Assembly: GCF_016860525.1 (NCBI RefSeq)
Contig: NZ_BNEA01000015.1
Location: 5,294,501-5,358,500 of the forward strand
Reading direction: 5' to 3'
From: Streptomyces rubradiris
GTDB lineage: Bacteria; Actinomycetota; Actinomycetes; Streptomycetales; Streptomycetaceae
DNA: 64,000 nucleotides
Numbering within the stretch: the first letter of the stretch is position 1; each line of letters opens with the position of its first letter. A model generated the notes under the pieces. It made no database searches, was not told the DNA's origin, and saw only the letters and a program-made list of their open reading frames with translations. Shown one piece after another: positions 38,779 to 47,696 of the stretch. A program made the translations under genes and the position numbers.

Positions 38779-39557
38779 CCGAGCGACTGGCCCGGCGCGG
38801 TGGGGTGGTAGGACTCGGTGATCGCCAGTACTTCCACGCTGTGCAGCCAGGGGCGGGAGGAGCAGATCTCGTGCCCGGCGAAGGCGGCGGTGACATCGGC
38901 GAAGGTGAACCCGTGGGCGGCGGCGCGCCCCGCGATCACCCCGTTGAGGTGGTCCACGGCGTCGTTCAGGGCGGCCCGCTCACCGTCCTGGAGGCCGAGC
39001 GCGCAGGAGCCCTTGAGGTGGTACAGGCGCGGGTAGCCCAGCACCACGACCCGGGCGGCGGGCGCCCGGTCCCGGATGGCCGTGTACAGGCGGTCGAGGC
39101 GGTCCGTCAGCGACCCGTCCATGGTGTCGACGGCCCGGGACACGGCGGTGCGGCAGCGGTCGGAACCGCCGATCGCGCACATCGCCATGGTCCCGGCGAA
39201 GCCCGAGTCGTGGCCGCCCACGGTGAGGGTGACCAGGGAGGTGCGCGGGCTGAGGTGGCCGAGCTGCTCGGTCAGCACCTCCTCGGTGCCGGCGCCGTTG
39301 CACGCGGCGAAGCTGAACGTCGCCGGCGCGTGGGCCTCGGCCCACAGCACGGGGTAGGCCCGGCTGCTGCGCTTGCACTCCTTGCCGGAGGCCTGATAGT
39401 CGCCGGCGCCGACACCGGAGGAGTAGGAGTCACCGAGGGCCACATAGCCGCCGGCCGGGGTGCGGGGCGGCGCCTGCGCGGTCGCGGGACCGGCGAACGC
39501 GCAGGCCGCCGCGAGGAGCAGGGAGCAGGCGCCCGCCGCTGTTCGGGTCTGTCTCAT
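38745..39557 (-). CDS. Secreted SGNH/GDSL hydrolase
   Basis: 270 residues from the ATG at 39557 with AGGAGAG upstream. A signal peptide spans about 1-28 (ACAFAGPATA). The SGNH blocks are present: GDSYSSGVGAG (nucleophile Ser), the oxyanion Gly/Asn-equivalent region LTVGGHDSGF, and SYHPTAPGQ with the catalytic His. Spacing and Cys residues resemble the Streptomyces secreted esterase/lipase group (SCO-type GDSL lipases with disulfides). The exact substrate is unknown. The end overlaps the convergent serine hydrolase by 34 bp, so the last 10 codons are encoded opposite that gene. Confidence 0.9.
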   Translation of the reverse strand: MRQTRTAAGACSLLLAAACAFAGPATAQAPPRTPAGGYVALGDSYSSGVGAGDYQASGKECKRSSRAYPVLWAEAHAPATFSFAACNGAGTEEVLTEQLGHLSPRTSLVTLTVGGHDSGFAGTMAMCAIGGSDRCRTAVSRAVDTMDGSLTDRLDRLYTAIRDRAPAARVVVLGYPRLYHLKGSCALGLQDGERAALNDAVDHLNGVIAGRAAAHGFTFADVTAAFAGHEICSSRPWLHSVEVLAITESYHPTAPGQSLGYLPVLSRVSG

Positions 39558-39705
39558 GACTCTCCTGTACCGGGGCCCGCGCCGCCCCGCCCGCCGCGCT
39601 GGTCCGCCCGGGTGAGCCCTCACCCGGCCGGACCGGCACGACTGGCCGAACCGGCGGACGCGGGGCAGCACCGCGCCCGGCGCCTGCGAGGCACCGAGCC
39701 GGCGG

Positions 39706-40743
39706 CTACCGGGGCCGCACCACGACGTACGCGGCCGGCTCGCGGTCGGCGGCGGCCATCAGCGCGGTCCGCACCACCGTCGCCTGCTGCTCCGGGCAGT
39801 CCCTGAGCTTGCGCGGCGTGAGGTACACGACCGTGATGCCGAGGCGCTCCAGGTGCTCCCGCTTGCCGGCGTACCGGGACCACACGGCCTCGTCGTCCTG
39901 CCGGGGCGCCCGGGTGTCCAGCTCCACCGCCACCGCGTGGTCCGGCCAGTAGGCGTCCAGGCCGCCCAGGTGCGGGCCGCCGGGCAGGCGCAGGTCGACG
40001 TTCCACACCGGGTCCGGCAGACCGTACTCGCGGACCATCCGGTACAGACGGTCCTCGGCGGCCGGGCGGCCCTCCGCGAACACCGCGTCCACCGCGTCCG
40101 CCACGTGCGGCCGGTGCAGCAGCCGCGCCCGGGCCAGCTCCCGCAGCAGGGCGGCCGGTTCGCAGTGGCCGCCGCGCACCGCCTCGGTCAGCAGCCGCCG
40201 TACCGTCTCGGTGTCCGTCGGCTCCGCCACCGCGTCCGCCAGCGCCCGCGCCACCGGCGCCACCGGCAGACCCGCCACCCGCTGCGGCTCGGGCGGCTCG
40301 GCGGCGCGCAGGATGCGCACGTAGCCGGTGGAGCGCGGCCGGCGCTGCCGGGACACCAGGACGTCCACCCGGTTCAGGGCGTCGGGCGGCGGGGTGGCCG
40401 AGAAACCGTGCAGGGCCAGCGCCGCCGGCCCGGTGAGCACCGCGTCCGGGTACTGCGGCCGGTGCGGGCCCTGGGCCGTCGGCTGGGCCGGCACGCCCTC
40501 CCGCGCCGTGCGGGCCGCGTACAGCAGGGCGCCGTGCAGCCGCTCCTCGCCGGTGGGCGGGCCGGAGTGCAGCAGGATCACCCGCGGCAGCAGCTCCCGC
40601 CAGGGGCCGCCGGGGCCGCACCGCTCGGCCAGCTCGGCCGGGGACACGCCGTGGGCGCGCAGCTGGGCCGCCGTCAGGACCCGGCGGTGGACGTCGGCGA
40701 GGTGGCGCAGGGGACGGGGGGAGAGGGGGGTGTCGTGCGTCAT
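39706..40743 (-). CDS. AbiEi/DUF559-type protein
   Basis: 345 residues from the ATG at 40743 (MTHDTPL). The site has only a weak SD and an earlier GTG at 40788 is possible. The N-terminus (LTAAQLRAHGVSPAEL, then PRVILLHSGPPTGEE, and TGPAALALHGF) matches AbiEi-like antitoxin/winged-helix proteins. The C-terminal part (GGLDAYWPDHAVAVELDTRA ... REHLERLGITVVYLTP) matches the DUF559/Vsr-like nuclease fold, with an Asp/Glu pair and a following Arg/Lys. Such fused proteins are common as lone genes in actinobacteria and may be antitoxin-like repressors with a decayed or active nuclease. No cognate AbiEii toxin gene is adjacent. Confidence 0.72.
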   Translation of the reverse strand: MTHDTPLSPRPLRHLADVHRRVLTAAQLRAHGVSPAELAERCGPGGPWRELLPRVILLHSGPPTGEERLHGALLYAARTAREGVPAQPTAQGPHRPQYPDAVLTGPAALALHGFSATPPPDALNRVDVLVSRQRRPRSTGYVRILRAAEPPEPQRVAGLPVAPVARALADAVAEPTDTETVRRLLTEAVRGGHCEPAALLRELARARLLHRPHVADAVDAVFAEGRPAAEDRLYRMVREYGLPDPVWNVDLRLPGGPHLGGLDAYWPDHAVAVELDTRAPRQDDEAVWSRYAGKREHLERLGITVVYLTPRKLRDCPEQQATVVRTALMAAADREPAAYVVVRPR

Positions 40744-40950
40744 GGCCTCGGGATTCCCGCGCCCGGACCGGTCCGTAACCGCTGTTACACATCCGTCGAA
40801 GAATGCGGACAAGACGGTACTAAAGGTCAGGTGTTCGGATGCCGAGAGGGCAGCGAAAACCCCTGGTCCGATCGGGTGCGGACCAGGGGTTACGGCTCCG
40901 TTCGCCCTGATTTCGTAACGGTTGCCGGCCGGGCGGGCTCAGGCCAAGGG

Positions 40951-43530
40951 TCAGCGGCCGGCCGTCGCGTCACACGCCTGCGCGCGCAGCGCCCGCGCCA
41001 GGTCGTCCCGCGCCTCCAGCACCAGCCGCCGCAGCGCCGGCGCCGCGTCCTGGTGCGCCGCCAGCCACGCGTCCGTCGCCTCCAGCGTCTCCGGCCGGTC
41101 CTGCAGCGCCGGGAACAGACCCCGCACCACGTCCATGCCGATCTGGATCGACCGCTCCCGCCACACCCGCTCGATCGCCGCGAAGTACAGCTGCGCGTAC
41201 GGCGCGGTCAGCTCCCGCTGCGACGGCTGGGCGAACCCCGCGATCGTCGCCTCCACCAGCGCGTTCGACAGCGCGTCCGACTCCACCACCTGCGCCCACG
41301 CCTGCGCCTTGACCGCGGCCTGCGGCCGCGCGGCCAGACAGCGCACCTGGTGCCGCTTGCCGGACGCCGTGTCGTCCCGGGCCAGCTCCGCCGCCAGCAC
41401 CGACTCGTCGGCCGCCCCGTGCGCCGCCAGCGGCTCCAGGAACACCCAGCGCAGCTCCTGGTCCAGCTCCAGACCCTCGATCGCGGTGGTGCCGTCCAGC
41501 AGGTCCCCGAGCAGCTTCAGATCCGGCTCCGCGGAGGCCACGGCGGCGAAGAACCGCGCCCAGGCCAGCTGGTGCTCGCTGCCCGGCGCGGCCGACCGCA
41601 GCTCCCGCAGCGCCCCCTCGGCCAGCAGCTCCCCGCCGGTCTCCCGCCACTCGGGCGCCGTGTAGTGCGTGAGCGCCGAGTTCGCCCAGGCGTGCAGCAT
41701 CTGCAACACACCGATGTCCGACTCGCCGCCCGCGAACCGCAGCACCAGAGCGATGAACTCGCGCGCCGGCAGCAGCCCGTCCCGGGTCATATTCCACAGC
41801 GCCGACCAGCACAGGGCGCGCGCCAGCGGATCCGTGAGCCCGCCCAGGTCCGTGCGCAGCGTCTCCAGCGACGTCGTGTCGAACCGGGTCTTGCAGTAGG
41901 TCAGGTCCTCGTCGTTGACCAGCACCAGCTCCGGCGCCTGGAGCCCCGCCAGCTCCGCCACCACCGTGCGCGGCTCGTGCACGTCCGTCTCCGCGCGCGC
42001 GTAGCGCTGGAGCGTGCCCTCGGGCGTACGCCGGTACAGGCCCACCACGATCCGGTGCGGACGCAGCTCCGGGTGCGACTCCGGGGCCTCCTGGACGACG
42101 GCCAGCTCGGCGATCCGGCCGCCCGTGGTGTCCAGCAGCACCTGCGGGGTCAGCGCGTTCACGCCCGCCGTCTGCAGCCACGACCGCGCCCACGCGCTCA
42201 TGTCCCGGCCGCTCGTCTCGCCCAGCACCGACAGCAGGTCACCCAGGCGGGTGTTGCCGTACGCGTGCCGTTTGAAGTAGCGCCGGGCGCCCTCCAGGAA
42301 CGCGTCCTGGCCGACGTACGCCACCAGCTGCTTGAGCACCGAGGCGCCCTTGGCGTAGGTGATGCCGTCGAAGTTCAGCTTGGCGTCCTGCAGGTCGCGG
42401 ATGTCCGCCGTGATCGGATGCGTCGAGGGCAGCTGGTCCGCGCGGTACGCCCACGCCTTGCGCCGGTTGGCGAAGGTGATCCAGGCGTCCTTGAAACGGG
42501 TCGCGCCGACGTTCGCGAACGTGCCCATGAAGTCCGCGAAGGACTCCTTCAGCCACAGGTCGTCCCACCACTCCATGGTGACCAGGTCGCCGAACCACAT
42601 GTGCGCCATCTCGTGCAGGATGACGTTGGCCCGCGCCTCGTACGACGCCTGCGTCACCTTCCCCCGGAAGACGTACTCCTCCCGGAACGTCACCATGCCC
42701 GGGTTCTCCATCGCACCCAGGTTGTACTCCGGCACGAACGCCTGGTCGTACTTCCCGAACGGGTACGGATAGTCGAAGTGCTCGTGGAAGAAGTCCAGGC
42801 CCTGCTTGGTGACCAGGAAGATGTCGTCGGCGTCGAAGTACGGGGCGAGCGTCCTGCGGCACATCGCGCCCAGCGGGATCTCCAGCTTCGTACCGTCCTC
42901 CAAGGTACGGCTGTAGGAGTCCGTCACATAGTGGTACGGGCCCGCCACCACACACGTGATGTACGTCGAGATCGGCTTCGTCTCCGCGAACCGCCACACC
43001 CCGTCCACGAGTTCACCGGCGCCGTTGCTCCACACCGTCCAGTCCTCCGGCGCCCGCACCTCGAACCGGTACGGCGCCTTCAGGTCCGGCTGCTCGAAGT
43101 TCGCGAACACCCGGCGGGCGTCGGCCGGTTCGTACTGCGTGTACAGGTAGACCTCGCCGTCCTCCGGGTCGACGAAGCGGTGCAGGCCCTCACCGGTGCG
43201 CGAGTACGCGCACTGCGCGTCCACCACCAGCTCGTTCTCCGCCGCCAGGTCCTCCAGTACGATCCGCGAGCCGTCGAAGACCTCGCCCGGGTCCAGGTCC
43301 CGGCCGTTGAGCGAGACGGAGGTGACCCGCGGGGCCAGCAGATCGGCGAAGCTGGACGCGCCCGGCTCGTTGCAGCGGAAGCGCACGGTGGTCACCGAAC
43401 GGAACGTGCGCGGCTCCCCGGCCCCGTCGCCGACGGCGGACCGCAGGTCCAGGAACACGTCGTAACCGTCGACGGACAGCAGGGCGGCCCGCTCCCGGGC
43501 CTCGTCGCGGGAAAGGTTCTCACCGGGCAC
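40951..43530 (-). CDS. pepN2: Aminopeptidase N (M1 family), second paralogue
   Basis: 859 residues from the GTG at 43530. AGGAG lies 8 nt upstream, and the start then aligns with the first PepN (both V/M-PGxNL). GAMEN (NLGAMENPGMV) and HEMAHMWFGD ... WLKESFADFMG show an intact HExxH-18-E zinc site. It diverges clearly from the 26642-29218 copy but shares length and order of motifs, so duplication is old. Both are cytosolic. Differing specificity is likely but not readable from sequence. Confidence 0.95.
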   Translation of the reverse strand: MPGENLSRDEARERAALLSVDGYDVFLDLRSAVGDGAGEPRTFRSVTTVRFRCNEPGASSFADLLAPRVTSVSLNGRDLDPGEVFDGSRIVLEDLAAENELVVDAQCAYSRTGEGLHRFVDPEDGEVYLYTQYEPADARRVFANFEQPDLKAPYRFEVRAPEDWTVWSNGAGELVDGVWRFAETKPISTYITCVVAGPYHYVTDSYSRTLEDGTKLEIPLGAMCRRTLAPYFDADDIFLVTKQGLDFFHEHFDYPYPFGKYDQAFVPEYNLGAMENPGMVTFREEYVFRGKVTQASYEARANVILHEMAHMWFGDLVTMEWWDDLWLKESFADFMGTFANVGATRFKDAWITFANRRKAWAYRADQLPSTHPITADIRDLQDAKLNFDGITYAKGASVLKQLVAYVGQDAFLEGARRYFKRHAYGNTRLGDLLSVLGETSGRDMSAWARSWLQTAGVNALTPQVLLDTTGGRIAELAVVQEAPESHPELRPHRIVVGLYRRTPEGTLQRYARAETDVHEPRTVVAELAGLQAPELVLVNDEDLTYCKTRFDTTSLETLRTDLGGLTDPLARALCWSALWNMTRDGLLPAREFIALVLRFAGGESDIGVLQMLHAWANSALTHYTAPEWRETGGELLAEGALRELRSAAPGSEHQLAWARFFAAVASAEPDLKLLGDLLDGTTAIEGLELDQELRWVFLEPLAAHGAADESVLAAELARDDTASGKRHQVRCLAARPQAAVKAQAWAQVVESDALSNALVEATIAGFAQPSQRELTAPYAQLYFAAIERVWRERSIQIGMDVVRGLFPALQDRPETLEATDAWLAAHQDAAPALRRLVLEARDDLARALRAQACDATAGR

Positions 43531-43668
43531 GGACGGCACTCCTCATGATCGCGGAGAACGGCTGAAACAGGACCGATCCTGCCATGTGCTCCTGACGGCG
43601 GACAGCGGGGAATGCGGGTGGCGCCCGTCTCGTTGACGCGGGAAACCCACGTTTCGCCAAGGAGCGCC

Positions 43669-44331
43669 ATGTCCGAGACCGCCACCTCGTCCGGCAAGAC
43701 ACCCGTCGACTTCTGGTTCGACCCGCTGTGCCCGTGGGCCTGGATGACCTCCCGCTGGGTGCTGGAGGTGGAGAAGCTCCGCGACATCGAGGTCCGCTGG
43801 CACGTCATGAGCCTGGCGGTCCTCAACGAGGACAAGCTCGACGAGCTGCCCGCCGACTACCGCGAGCTGCTGACCACCAAGGCGTGGCCGGCCGTCCGGG
43901 TGGTCACCGCGGCCTGGCAGAAGCACGGCGAGGACGTCGTCGGCCCTCTCTACACCGCCCTCGGCACCCACATCCACAACAACGGCGAGGGCCCGACCCC
44001 GGAGGCCATCGCGGGCGCGCTCGCCGACGCCGGGCTGCCCGCCGAGCTGATCGACTACGCCGGCCAGGAGGACTTCGAGTTCGAGGCCGAGCTGCGCGCC
44101 TCCCACAAGGAGGGCATCGAGAAGGTCGGCCAGGAGGTCGGCACCCCGGTCATCGCCCTGCCCGGCCCCGACGGCGAGCAGATCGCCTTCTTCGGGCCCG
44201 TCGTCACCCCCGCCCCTCAGGGCGAGCAGGCGGCCCGCCTGTGGGACGGCGCGGTGGCGGTGGCCTCGGTACCGGGCTTCTACGAGATCAAGCGGACCCG
44301 GACCAAGGGCCCGGACTTCAGCAACCTGTAA
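43669..44331 (+). CDS. DsbA-fold mycothiol-dependent reductase-like protein
   Basis: 220 residues from the ATG at 43669 with AAGGAG upstream. The sequence follows Rv2466c of Mycobacterium (DFWFDPLCPW, SRWVLEVEKLRDIEVRWHVMSLA, GTPVI cis-Pro region), a DsbA-like, mycothiol-dependent nitroreductase without signal peptide. The active site here reads CPWA, so the second Cys of CPWC is Ala and only the N-terminal thiol remains. That fits a monothiol, mycothiol-using mechanism. It converges on sodF with a shared terminator. Confidence 0.88.
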   Translation: MSETATSSGKTPVDFWFDPLCPWAWMTSRWVLEVEKLRDIEVRWHVMSLAVLNEDKLDELPADYRELLTTKAWPAVRVVTAAWQKHGEDVVGPLYTALGTHIHNNGEGPTPEAIAGALADAGLPAELIDYAGQEDFEFEAELRASHKEGIEKVGQEVGTPVIALPGPDGEQIAFFGPVVTPAPQGEQAARLWDGAVAVASVPGFYEIKRTRTKGPDFSNL

Positions 44332-44350
44332 CCCCTGTAACCGCCCAAGG

Positions 44351-44387
44351 GAAGACCCCCGTGAGTCACGTCCTCACGGGGGTCTTC
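44351..44387. terminator. Perfect 15-bp bidirectional terminator
   Basis: 44351-44365 pairs with 44373-44387 without mismatch around a 7-nt loop (TCACGTC), with TTT after it on the + strand. It ends both the DsbA-fold gene (+) and the sodF transcript (-). Confidence 0.92.
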
Positions 44388-44440
44388 TTTCATCCGCCTG
44401 CCGTCGTGAAGGGTGAGAAGACGATCACGAGGCAGGACGA
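44351..44440 (-). ncRNA. Probable s-SodF small RNA from the sodF 3'UTR
   Basis: In S. coelicolor a ~90-nt RNA processed from the 3'UTR of sodF mRNA base-pairs with sodN mRNA and lowers Ni-SOD. Here the sodF stop (44458) is followed by about 70 nt of untranslated sequence and the perfect terminator, so the same architecture is present. The segment reading CTTCTCACCCTTCACG just before the hairpin is pyrimidine-rich and could pair with a purine-rich SD region. Exact ends are not visible. Confidence 0.55.
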
Positions 44441-44457
44441 CCGGGGCGTGCGGGCGC

Positions 44458-45105
44458 TCAGGGAGCGAGCAGCAGCACGTTGGCGCGGGACTTGGCGGCC
44501 TCGTAGCGCTTGGCCACGTCCTGCCAGTTGACCACCTGCCACATGGCCTCGATGAAGTCGACCTTCTGGTTCTTGTACTGGAGGTAGAAGGCGTGCTCCC
44601 AGGCGTCGAAGACCAGGATCGGGGTGGAGCCCTGGCCGACGTTGCCCTGGTGGTCGTAGACCTGCTCCACGACCAGGCGCCCGCTCAGCGGCTCGTAGGC
44701 GAGCACGCCCCAGCCCGAGCCCTGGGTGGTGGCCGCGGCCTTGGACAGCTGGGCCTTGAAGCCGGCGAAGGAGCCGAAGGACTCCTTGATGGCCTCGGCC
44801 AGCTCGCCGACGCCGTCCTGGGCCAGCGGCTCGCCGCCGCCGTCCTTCGGGCCGGTCATGTTCTGCCAGTAGATCGAGTGCAGGATGTGCCCGGAGAGGT
44901 GGAAGGCCAGGTTCTTCTCCAGGCCGTTGATCGAGCCCCACGTCTCCTTGTCCCGCGCCTCGGCCAGCTGCTCCAGGGTGTCGTTGGCGCCCTTCACATA
45001 GGCCGCGTGGTGCTTGTCGTGGTGCAGCTCGATGATCTCCGGGCTGATGACGGGGGCGAGCGCGGAGTAGTCGTAGGGCAGCTCGGGCAGCGTGTAGACG
45101 GGCAT
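44458..45105 (-). CDS. sodF: Iron-type superoxide dismutase
   Basis: 215 residues, ATG with GGAGGGGA 8-9 nt upstream. The metal ligands are visible: His in [12 protein letters not shown], His in [13 protein letters not shown], and Asp/His in [11 protein letters not shown]. It dismutates superoxide in the cytosol. In Streptomyces this enzyme is repressed by the nickel regulator Nur when Ni is present and the Ni-SOD takes over. A TTGCAA-N5-TTGCAA operator sits 24-40 nt upstream and the 3'UTR likely yields a regulatory RNA. Confidence 0.95.
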   Translation of the reverse strand: MPVYTLPELPYDYSALAPVISPEIIELHHDKHHAAYVKGANDTLEQLAEARDKETWGSINGLEKNLAFHLSGHILHSIYWQNMTGPKDGGGEPLAQDGVGELAEAIKESFGSFAGFKAQLSKAAATTQGSGWGVLAYEPLSGRLVVEQVYDHQGNVGQGSTPILVFDAWEHAFYLQYKNQKVDFIEAMWQVVNWQDVAKRYEAAKSRANVLLLAP

Positions 45106-45128
45106 GGGTGTTCCCCTCCGGAACCTTA

Positions 45129-45145
45129 TTGCAAGCCTCTTGCAA
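45129..45145. promoter_or_regulatory. Nur-type operator of sodF
   Basis: TTGCAA-GCCTC-TTGCAA: two identical half sites five bases apart, as reported for Nur boxes. On the sodF strand it follows a -10-like TAGCGT (45155-45150), so bound Nur would cover the transcription start. Confidence 0.8.
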
Positions 45146-45181
45146 CTACACGCTAGCAACAAGTGGATCAGAGCAACAGAA

Positions 45182-45210
45182 AGGCCCCCACGTGTGTTCC
45201 GTGGGGGCCT
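45182..45210 (-). terminator. Hairpin after the first amino-acid permease gene
   Basis: AGGCCCCCACG (45182-45192) pairs with 45200-45210 around a 7-nt loop, 20 nt beyond the permease stop and just before the sodF promoter. Confidence 0.85.
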
Positions 45211-45229
45211 GTCGTGTGAGGCGGGGCGC

Positions 45230-46618
45230 TCAGCCCTTGGCGCGCAGCCGCTGCCAGGCGTAGCCGACCGCGGCCAGGAACAGGGCCATGCCACCCGAGG
45301 AGTACAGCTGGGTCCGGGTGTCCGGCTCGCGCCACATCAGCACGAAGATCGCGGCCATGCCGGCCAGCGCCACCCAGGTCAGCCACGGGAACGCCCACAT
45401 GCGCACGACCAGCCGCTCGGGGGCCTCGCGCTCGATGCGGCGGCGCAGCAGCAGCTGGGAGACGGCGATGAAGATCCAGACGACCAGGATGACCGCGCCG
45501 ATCATGTTCAGCAGCCACTTGAAGATGTCGTCCGGCCGCCAGTAGTTGAGCAGGACGCAGACGAAGCCCAGCACGGAGGAGGTGACCACCGCGATCCGGG
45601 GCACCCCGCCGGACAGCCGCGCCAGCACCTTCGGGCCCTGGCCGCGCTCGACCAGCGAGAAGGCGATGCGCGAGGCGCCGTAGATGTTGGCGTTCATGGC
45701 GGACAGGAGGGCGACGAGGACGATCACCTGCATCAGCTGTCCCGCCCCAGGGATGTCGAGGCGTTCGAGCGTGGCGACGTACGGCCCCTTGTCCGGGTTG
45801 GCGACGTCCTTCGAGTCCCACGGGACCAGGGTGACGACGACCGCCATCGAGCCGATGTAGAAGACGGCGATACGGAACATGGCGGTCCGTACGGCGCGTG
45901 CCACGCCCCGCACCGGGTCCTGGGACTCGGCCGCCGCGATGGTGACCGTCTCCAGGCCGCCGTAGGCGAAGACCGACGCGAGCAGGCCGATCACCAGGCC
46001 GTCGCCGCCGTTCGGCATGAAGTCGGTGAGGTTGGAGGCGCCGGGCGCGTCCGTGCCCGGCAGTACGCCGGCGATGGCCAGCACACCGAGGATCAGGAAC
46101 AGGCTGATCGCGCCGACCTTCAGCGCGGCGAACCAGAACTCGAACTCGCCGAAGTTCTTCACGGCGGCCAGGTTCGTGCCGCAGAACACCACCATGAACA
46201 GGGCCACCCACATCCACTGCGGGGTGCCAGGCAGCCAGCCCTGGACGATCTTCGCGGCTCCCATGCCCTCGATGCCGACCGCCGTACACAGCAGCACCCA
46301 GAACGACCAGCCCGCCGCGAAGCCCGCCCAGGGGCCGATCGCGCGCTCGGCGTGCGCGGAGAAGGAGCCCGACGACGGGTAGGCCGCCGACATCTCGCCG
46401 AGCATCCGCATCACCAGCATCACCAGCACCCCGGAGAGGGCGTAGGCGACCACGATGGACGGACCGGCGGCGGCGATGCCCGAGCCGGAGCCGACGAAGA
46501 GGCCCGCGCCGATCACCCCGCCCAGGGCGATCATCGATAGGTGGCGCTGTTTGAGGCCGTGGGAGAGGGAGCCGTCCGCCCGCGGTGGCGGTGTCTCCGT
46601 GGTCGTGCTGTTGGGCAT
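45230..46618 (-). CDS. Amino-acid permease (APC superfamily), first copy
   Basis: 462 residues from the ATG at 46618. Twelve membrane segments and the family signatures [15 protein letters not shown] (TM1) and [16 protein letters not shown] are present. It belongs to the AAT/GabP-AnsP branch of amino-acid/proton symporters. A closely similar permease lies at 47697-49115 with bioY between, implying a tandem duplication with insertion or rearrangement. Its upstream region has two copies of an ACCAGAGGT-type element also found upstream of the second permease, suggesting common regulation. Substrate unknown. Confidence 0.92.
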   Translation of the reverse strand: MPNSTTTETPPPRADGSLSHGLKQRHLSMIALGGVIGAGLFVGSGSGIAAAGPSIVVAYALSGVLVMLVMRMLGEMSAAYPSSGSFSAHAERAIGPWAGFAAGWSFWVLLCTAVGIEGMGAAKIVQGWLPGTPQWMWVALFMVVFCGTNLAAVKNFGEFEFWFAALKVGAISLFLILGVLAIAGVLPGTDAPGASNLTDFMPNGGDGLVIGLLASVFAYGGLETVTIAAAESQDPVRGVARAVRTAMFRIAVFYIGSMAVVVTLVPWDSKDVANPDKGPYVATLERLDIPGAGQLMQVIVLVALLSAMNANIYGASRIAFSLVERGQGPKVLARLSGGVPRIAVVTSSVLGFVCVLLNYWRPDDIFKWLLNMIGAVILVVWIFIAVSQLLLRRRIEREAPERLVVRMWAFPWLTWVALAGMAAIFVLMWREPDTRTQLYSSGGMALFLAAVGYAWQRLRAKG

Positions 46619-46711
46619 GGGTGCTGCTCTCCCCGTGCGATGGGCGGGCAAAAACCCCGCCAGTCTCCGTGTCGCGTCCGCTCAGGCGAAGGGACTGACC
46701 ACTATCCGGAC

Positions 46712-46720
46712 ACCTCTGGT
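46712..46720. promoter_or_regulatory. ACCTCTGGT element, proximal to permease 1
   Basis: On the permease strand it reads CACCAGAGGTG and lies 94-102 nt upstream of the start, between TTGACC and GGATAG, where a repressor would act. The same 9-mer occurs at 46757 (inverted) and 49223. Confidence 0.5.
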
Positions 46721-46756
46721 GCGCAGGGTCAATCTACGGTTACGGCGTCGAACGTG

Positions 46757-46765
46757 ACCAGAGGT
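46757..46765. promoter_or_regulatory. ACCAGAGGT element, distal to permease 1
   Basis: Inverted copy of the 46712 element, 36 nt further from the permease gene. Flanks extend it to GACCTCTGGTC on the permease strand. Confidence 0.45.
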
Positions 46766-47019
46766 CGTACACGACTCGCAATTCCTTTGGCGGGGTTCCA
46801 CAGTTGGGGAGCCTGCCCCGCCCGCGCGGAACACGTGAGGGAAACGTCTCCGCCCTAGTGATCAGTGTCACGCCCCGGCTGGTGTGGCCCACGGTCTTTG
46901 TCCGGAGCCCACCAAGCCGTCGTTCCGGCCTTTGTCGGGCGCTGACGGTGATCGTGGCGAGTGCGCCGGTATAGCGTCACGGTGTCCCGACGTGTCCACA
47001 CCATCCCGTGGAGTCCCCC

Positions 47020-47601
47020 ATGAGCACCGCCACCGCCACCGCCCGTCCCGGCGCAGTCCTCGCCGACCTGCTCCCGGCCTCCCGCGTCCGCGACGCCGCC
47101 CTCGTGGTCGGCGGCGCCGCGCTCACCGGCCTCGCGGCCCAGCTGTCGGTGCCGGTGCCCGGCTCCCCGGTGCCGGTGACCGGCCAGACCTTCGCCGCGC
47201 TGCTCGTCGGCACCGCCCTCGGTGCCCGCCGCGGCTTCCTCTCCCTCGCCCTGTACGCGGTCGCCGGTCTGGCGGGCGTGCCGTGGTTCGCGGGCGGCGA
47301 GGCCGGCACCGGTCTCGTCTCCTTCGGCTACGTCCTCGGCATGCTGCTGGCCGTCGCCGTCGTCGGTGCCCTGGCCCGGCGCGGCGCCGACCGCTCGCCG
47401 CTGCGCATGGCCGGCACGATGGTCCTCGGCGAGGCCGTCATCTACGCCGTCGGCGTGCCCTACCTGGCCCTGGCGGCCCACCTGTCCGCGTCCGAGGCGA
47501 TAGCGGCCGGCCTCACCCCGTTCCTGATCGGGGACGCCCTCAAGGCCGCCCTGGCGATGGGCGCCGTGCCCGCCGCCTGGAAGGCGCTCGGCAAGCGCTG
47601 A
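47020..47601 (+). CDS. bioY: Biotin transporter BioY (ECF S component)
   Basis: 193 residues from the ATG at 47020 with GGAG seven bases upstream. Six membrane segments are present. VPVTGQTFAALLVGTALG and GARRGFLSLALYAVAGLAGVPWF are the BioY signature stretches. It binds biotin and either works alone or with shared ECF A/A'/T subunits, none of which are in the window. It is single-gene, ended by a very stable hairpin 11 nt after the stop. Confidence 0.95.
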   Translation: MSTATATARPGAVLADLLPASRVRDAALVVGGAALTGLAAQLSVPVPGSPVPVTGQTFAALLVGTALGARRGFLSLALYAVAGLAGVPWFAGGEAGTGLVSFGYVLGMLLAVAVVGALARRGADRSPLRMAGTMVLGEAVIYAVGVPYLALAAHLSASEAIAAGLTPFLIGDALKAALAMGAVPAAWKALGKR

Positions 47602-47611
47602 GGAACCGTAT

Positions 47612-47661
47612 GGAAGAGGCTCGCCCGGCCGGGATCATTCCCGGCCGGGCGAGCCTCTTCC
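47612..47661. terminator. 23-bp perfect hairpin, bidirectional
   Basis: 47612-47634 and 47639-47661 are perfect complements around a 4-nt loop (TCAT), with TTTT following on the + strand. It ends bioY (+) and permease 2 (-). It is the longest perfect stem I see in the window. Confidence 0.95.
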
Positions 47662-47696
47662 TTTTGTACTTGTACGACGTTGTATGGCGGCAGGGA

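Larger units (their letters stand above)
46619..47019. other. Divergent region between permease 1 and bioY
   Basis: 401 bp. It holds the inverted pair ACCTCTGGT (46712-46720) and ACCAGAGGT (46757-46765) and presumably both promoters. A TTGACC lies between the two elements on the permease strand. No gene is seen. Confidence 0.6.

Noticed and set aside
39853..43548. Long plus-strand frame opposite the second pepN
   Set aside because: Arg/His/Gly-rich shadow of the aminopeptidase. The opposite strand has intact M1 motifs.
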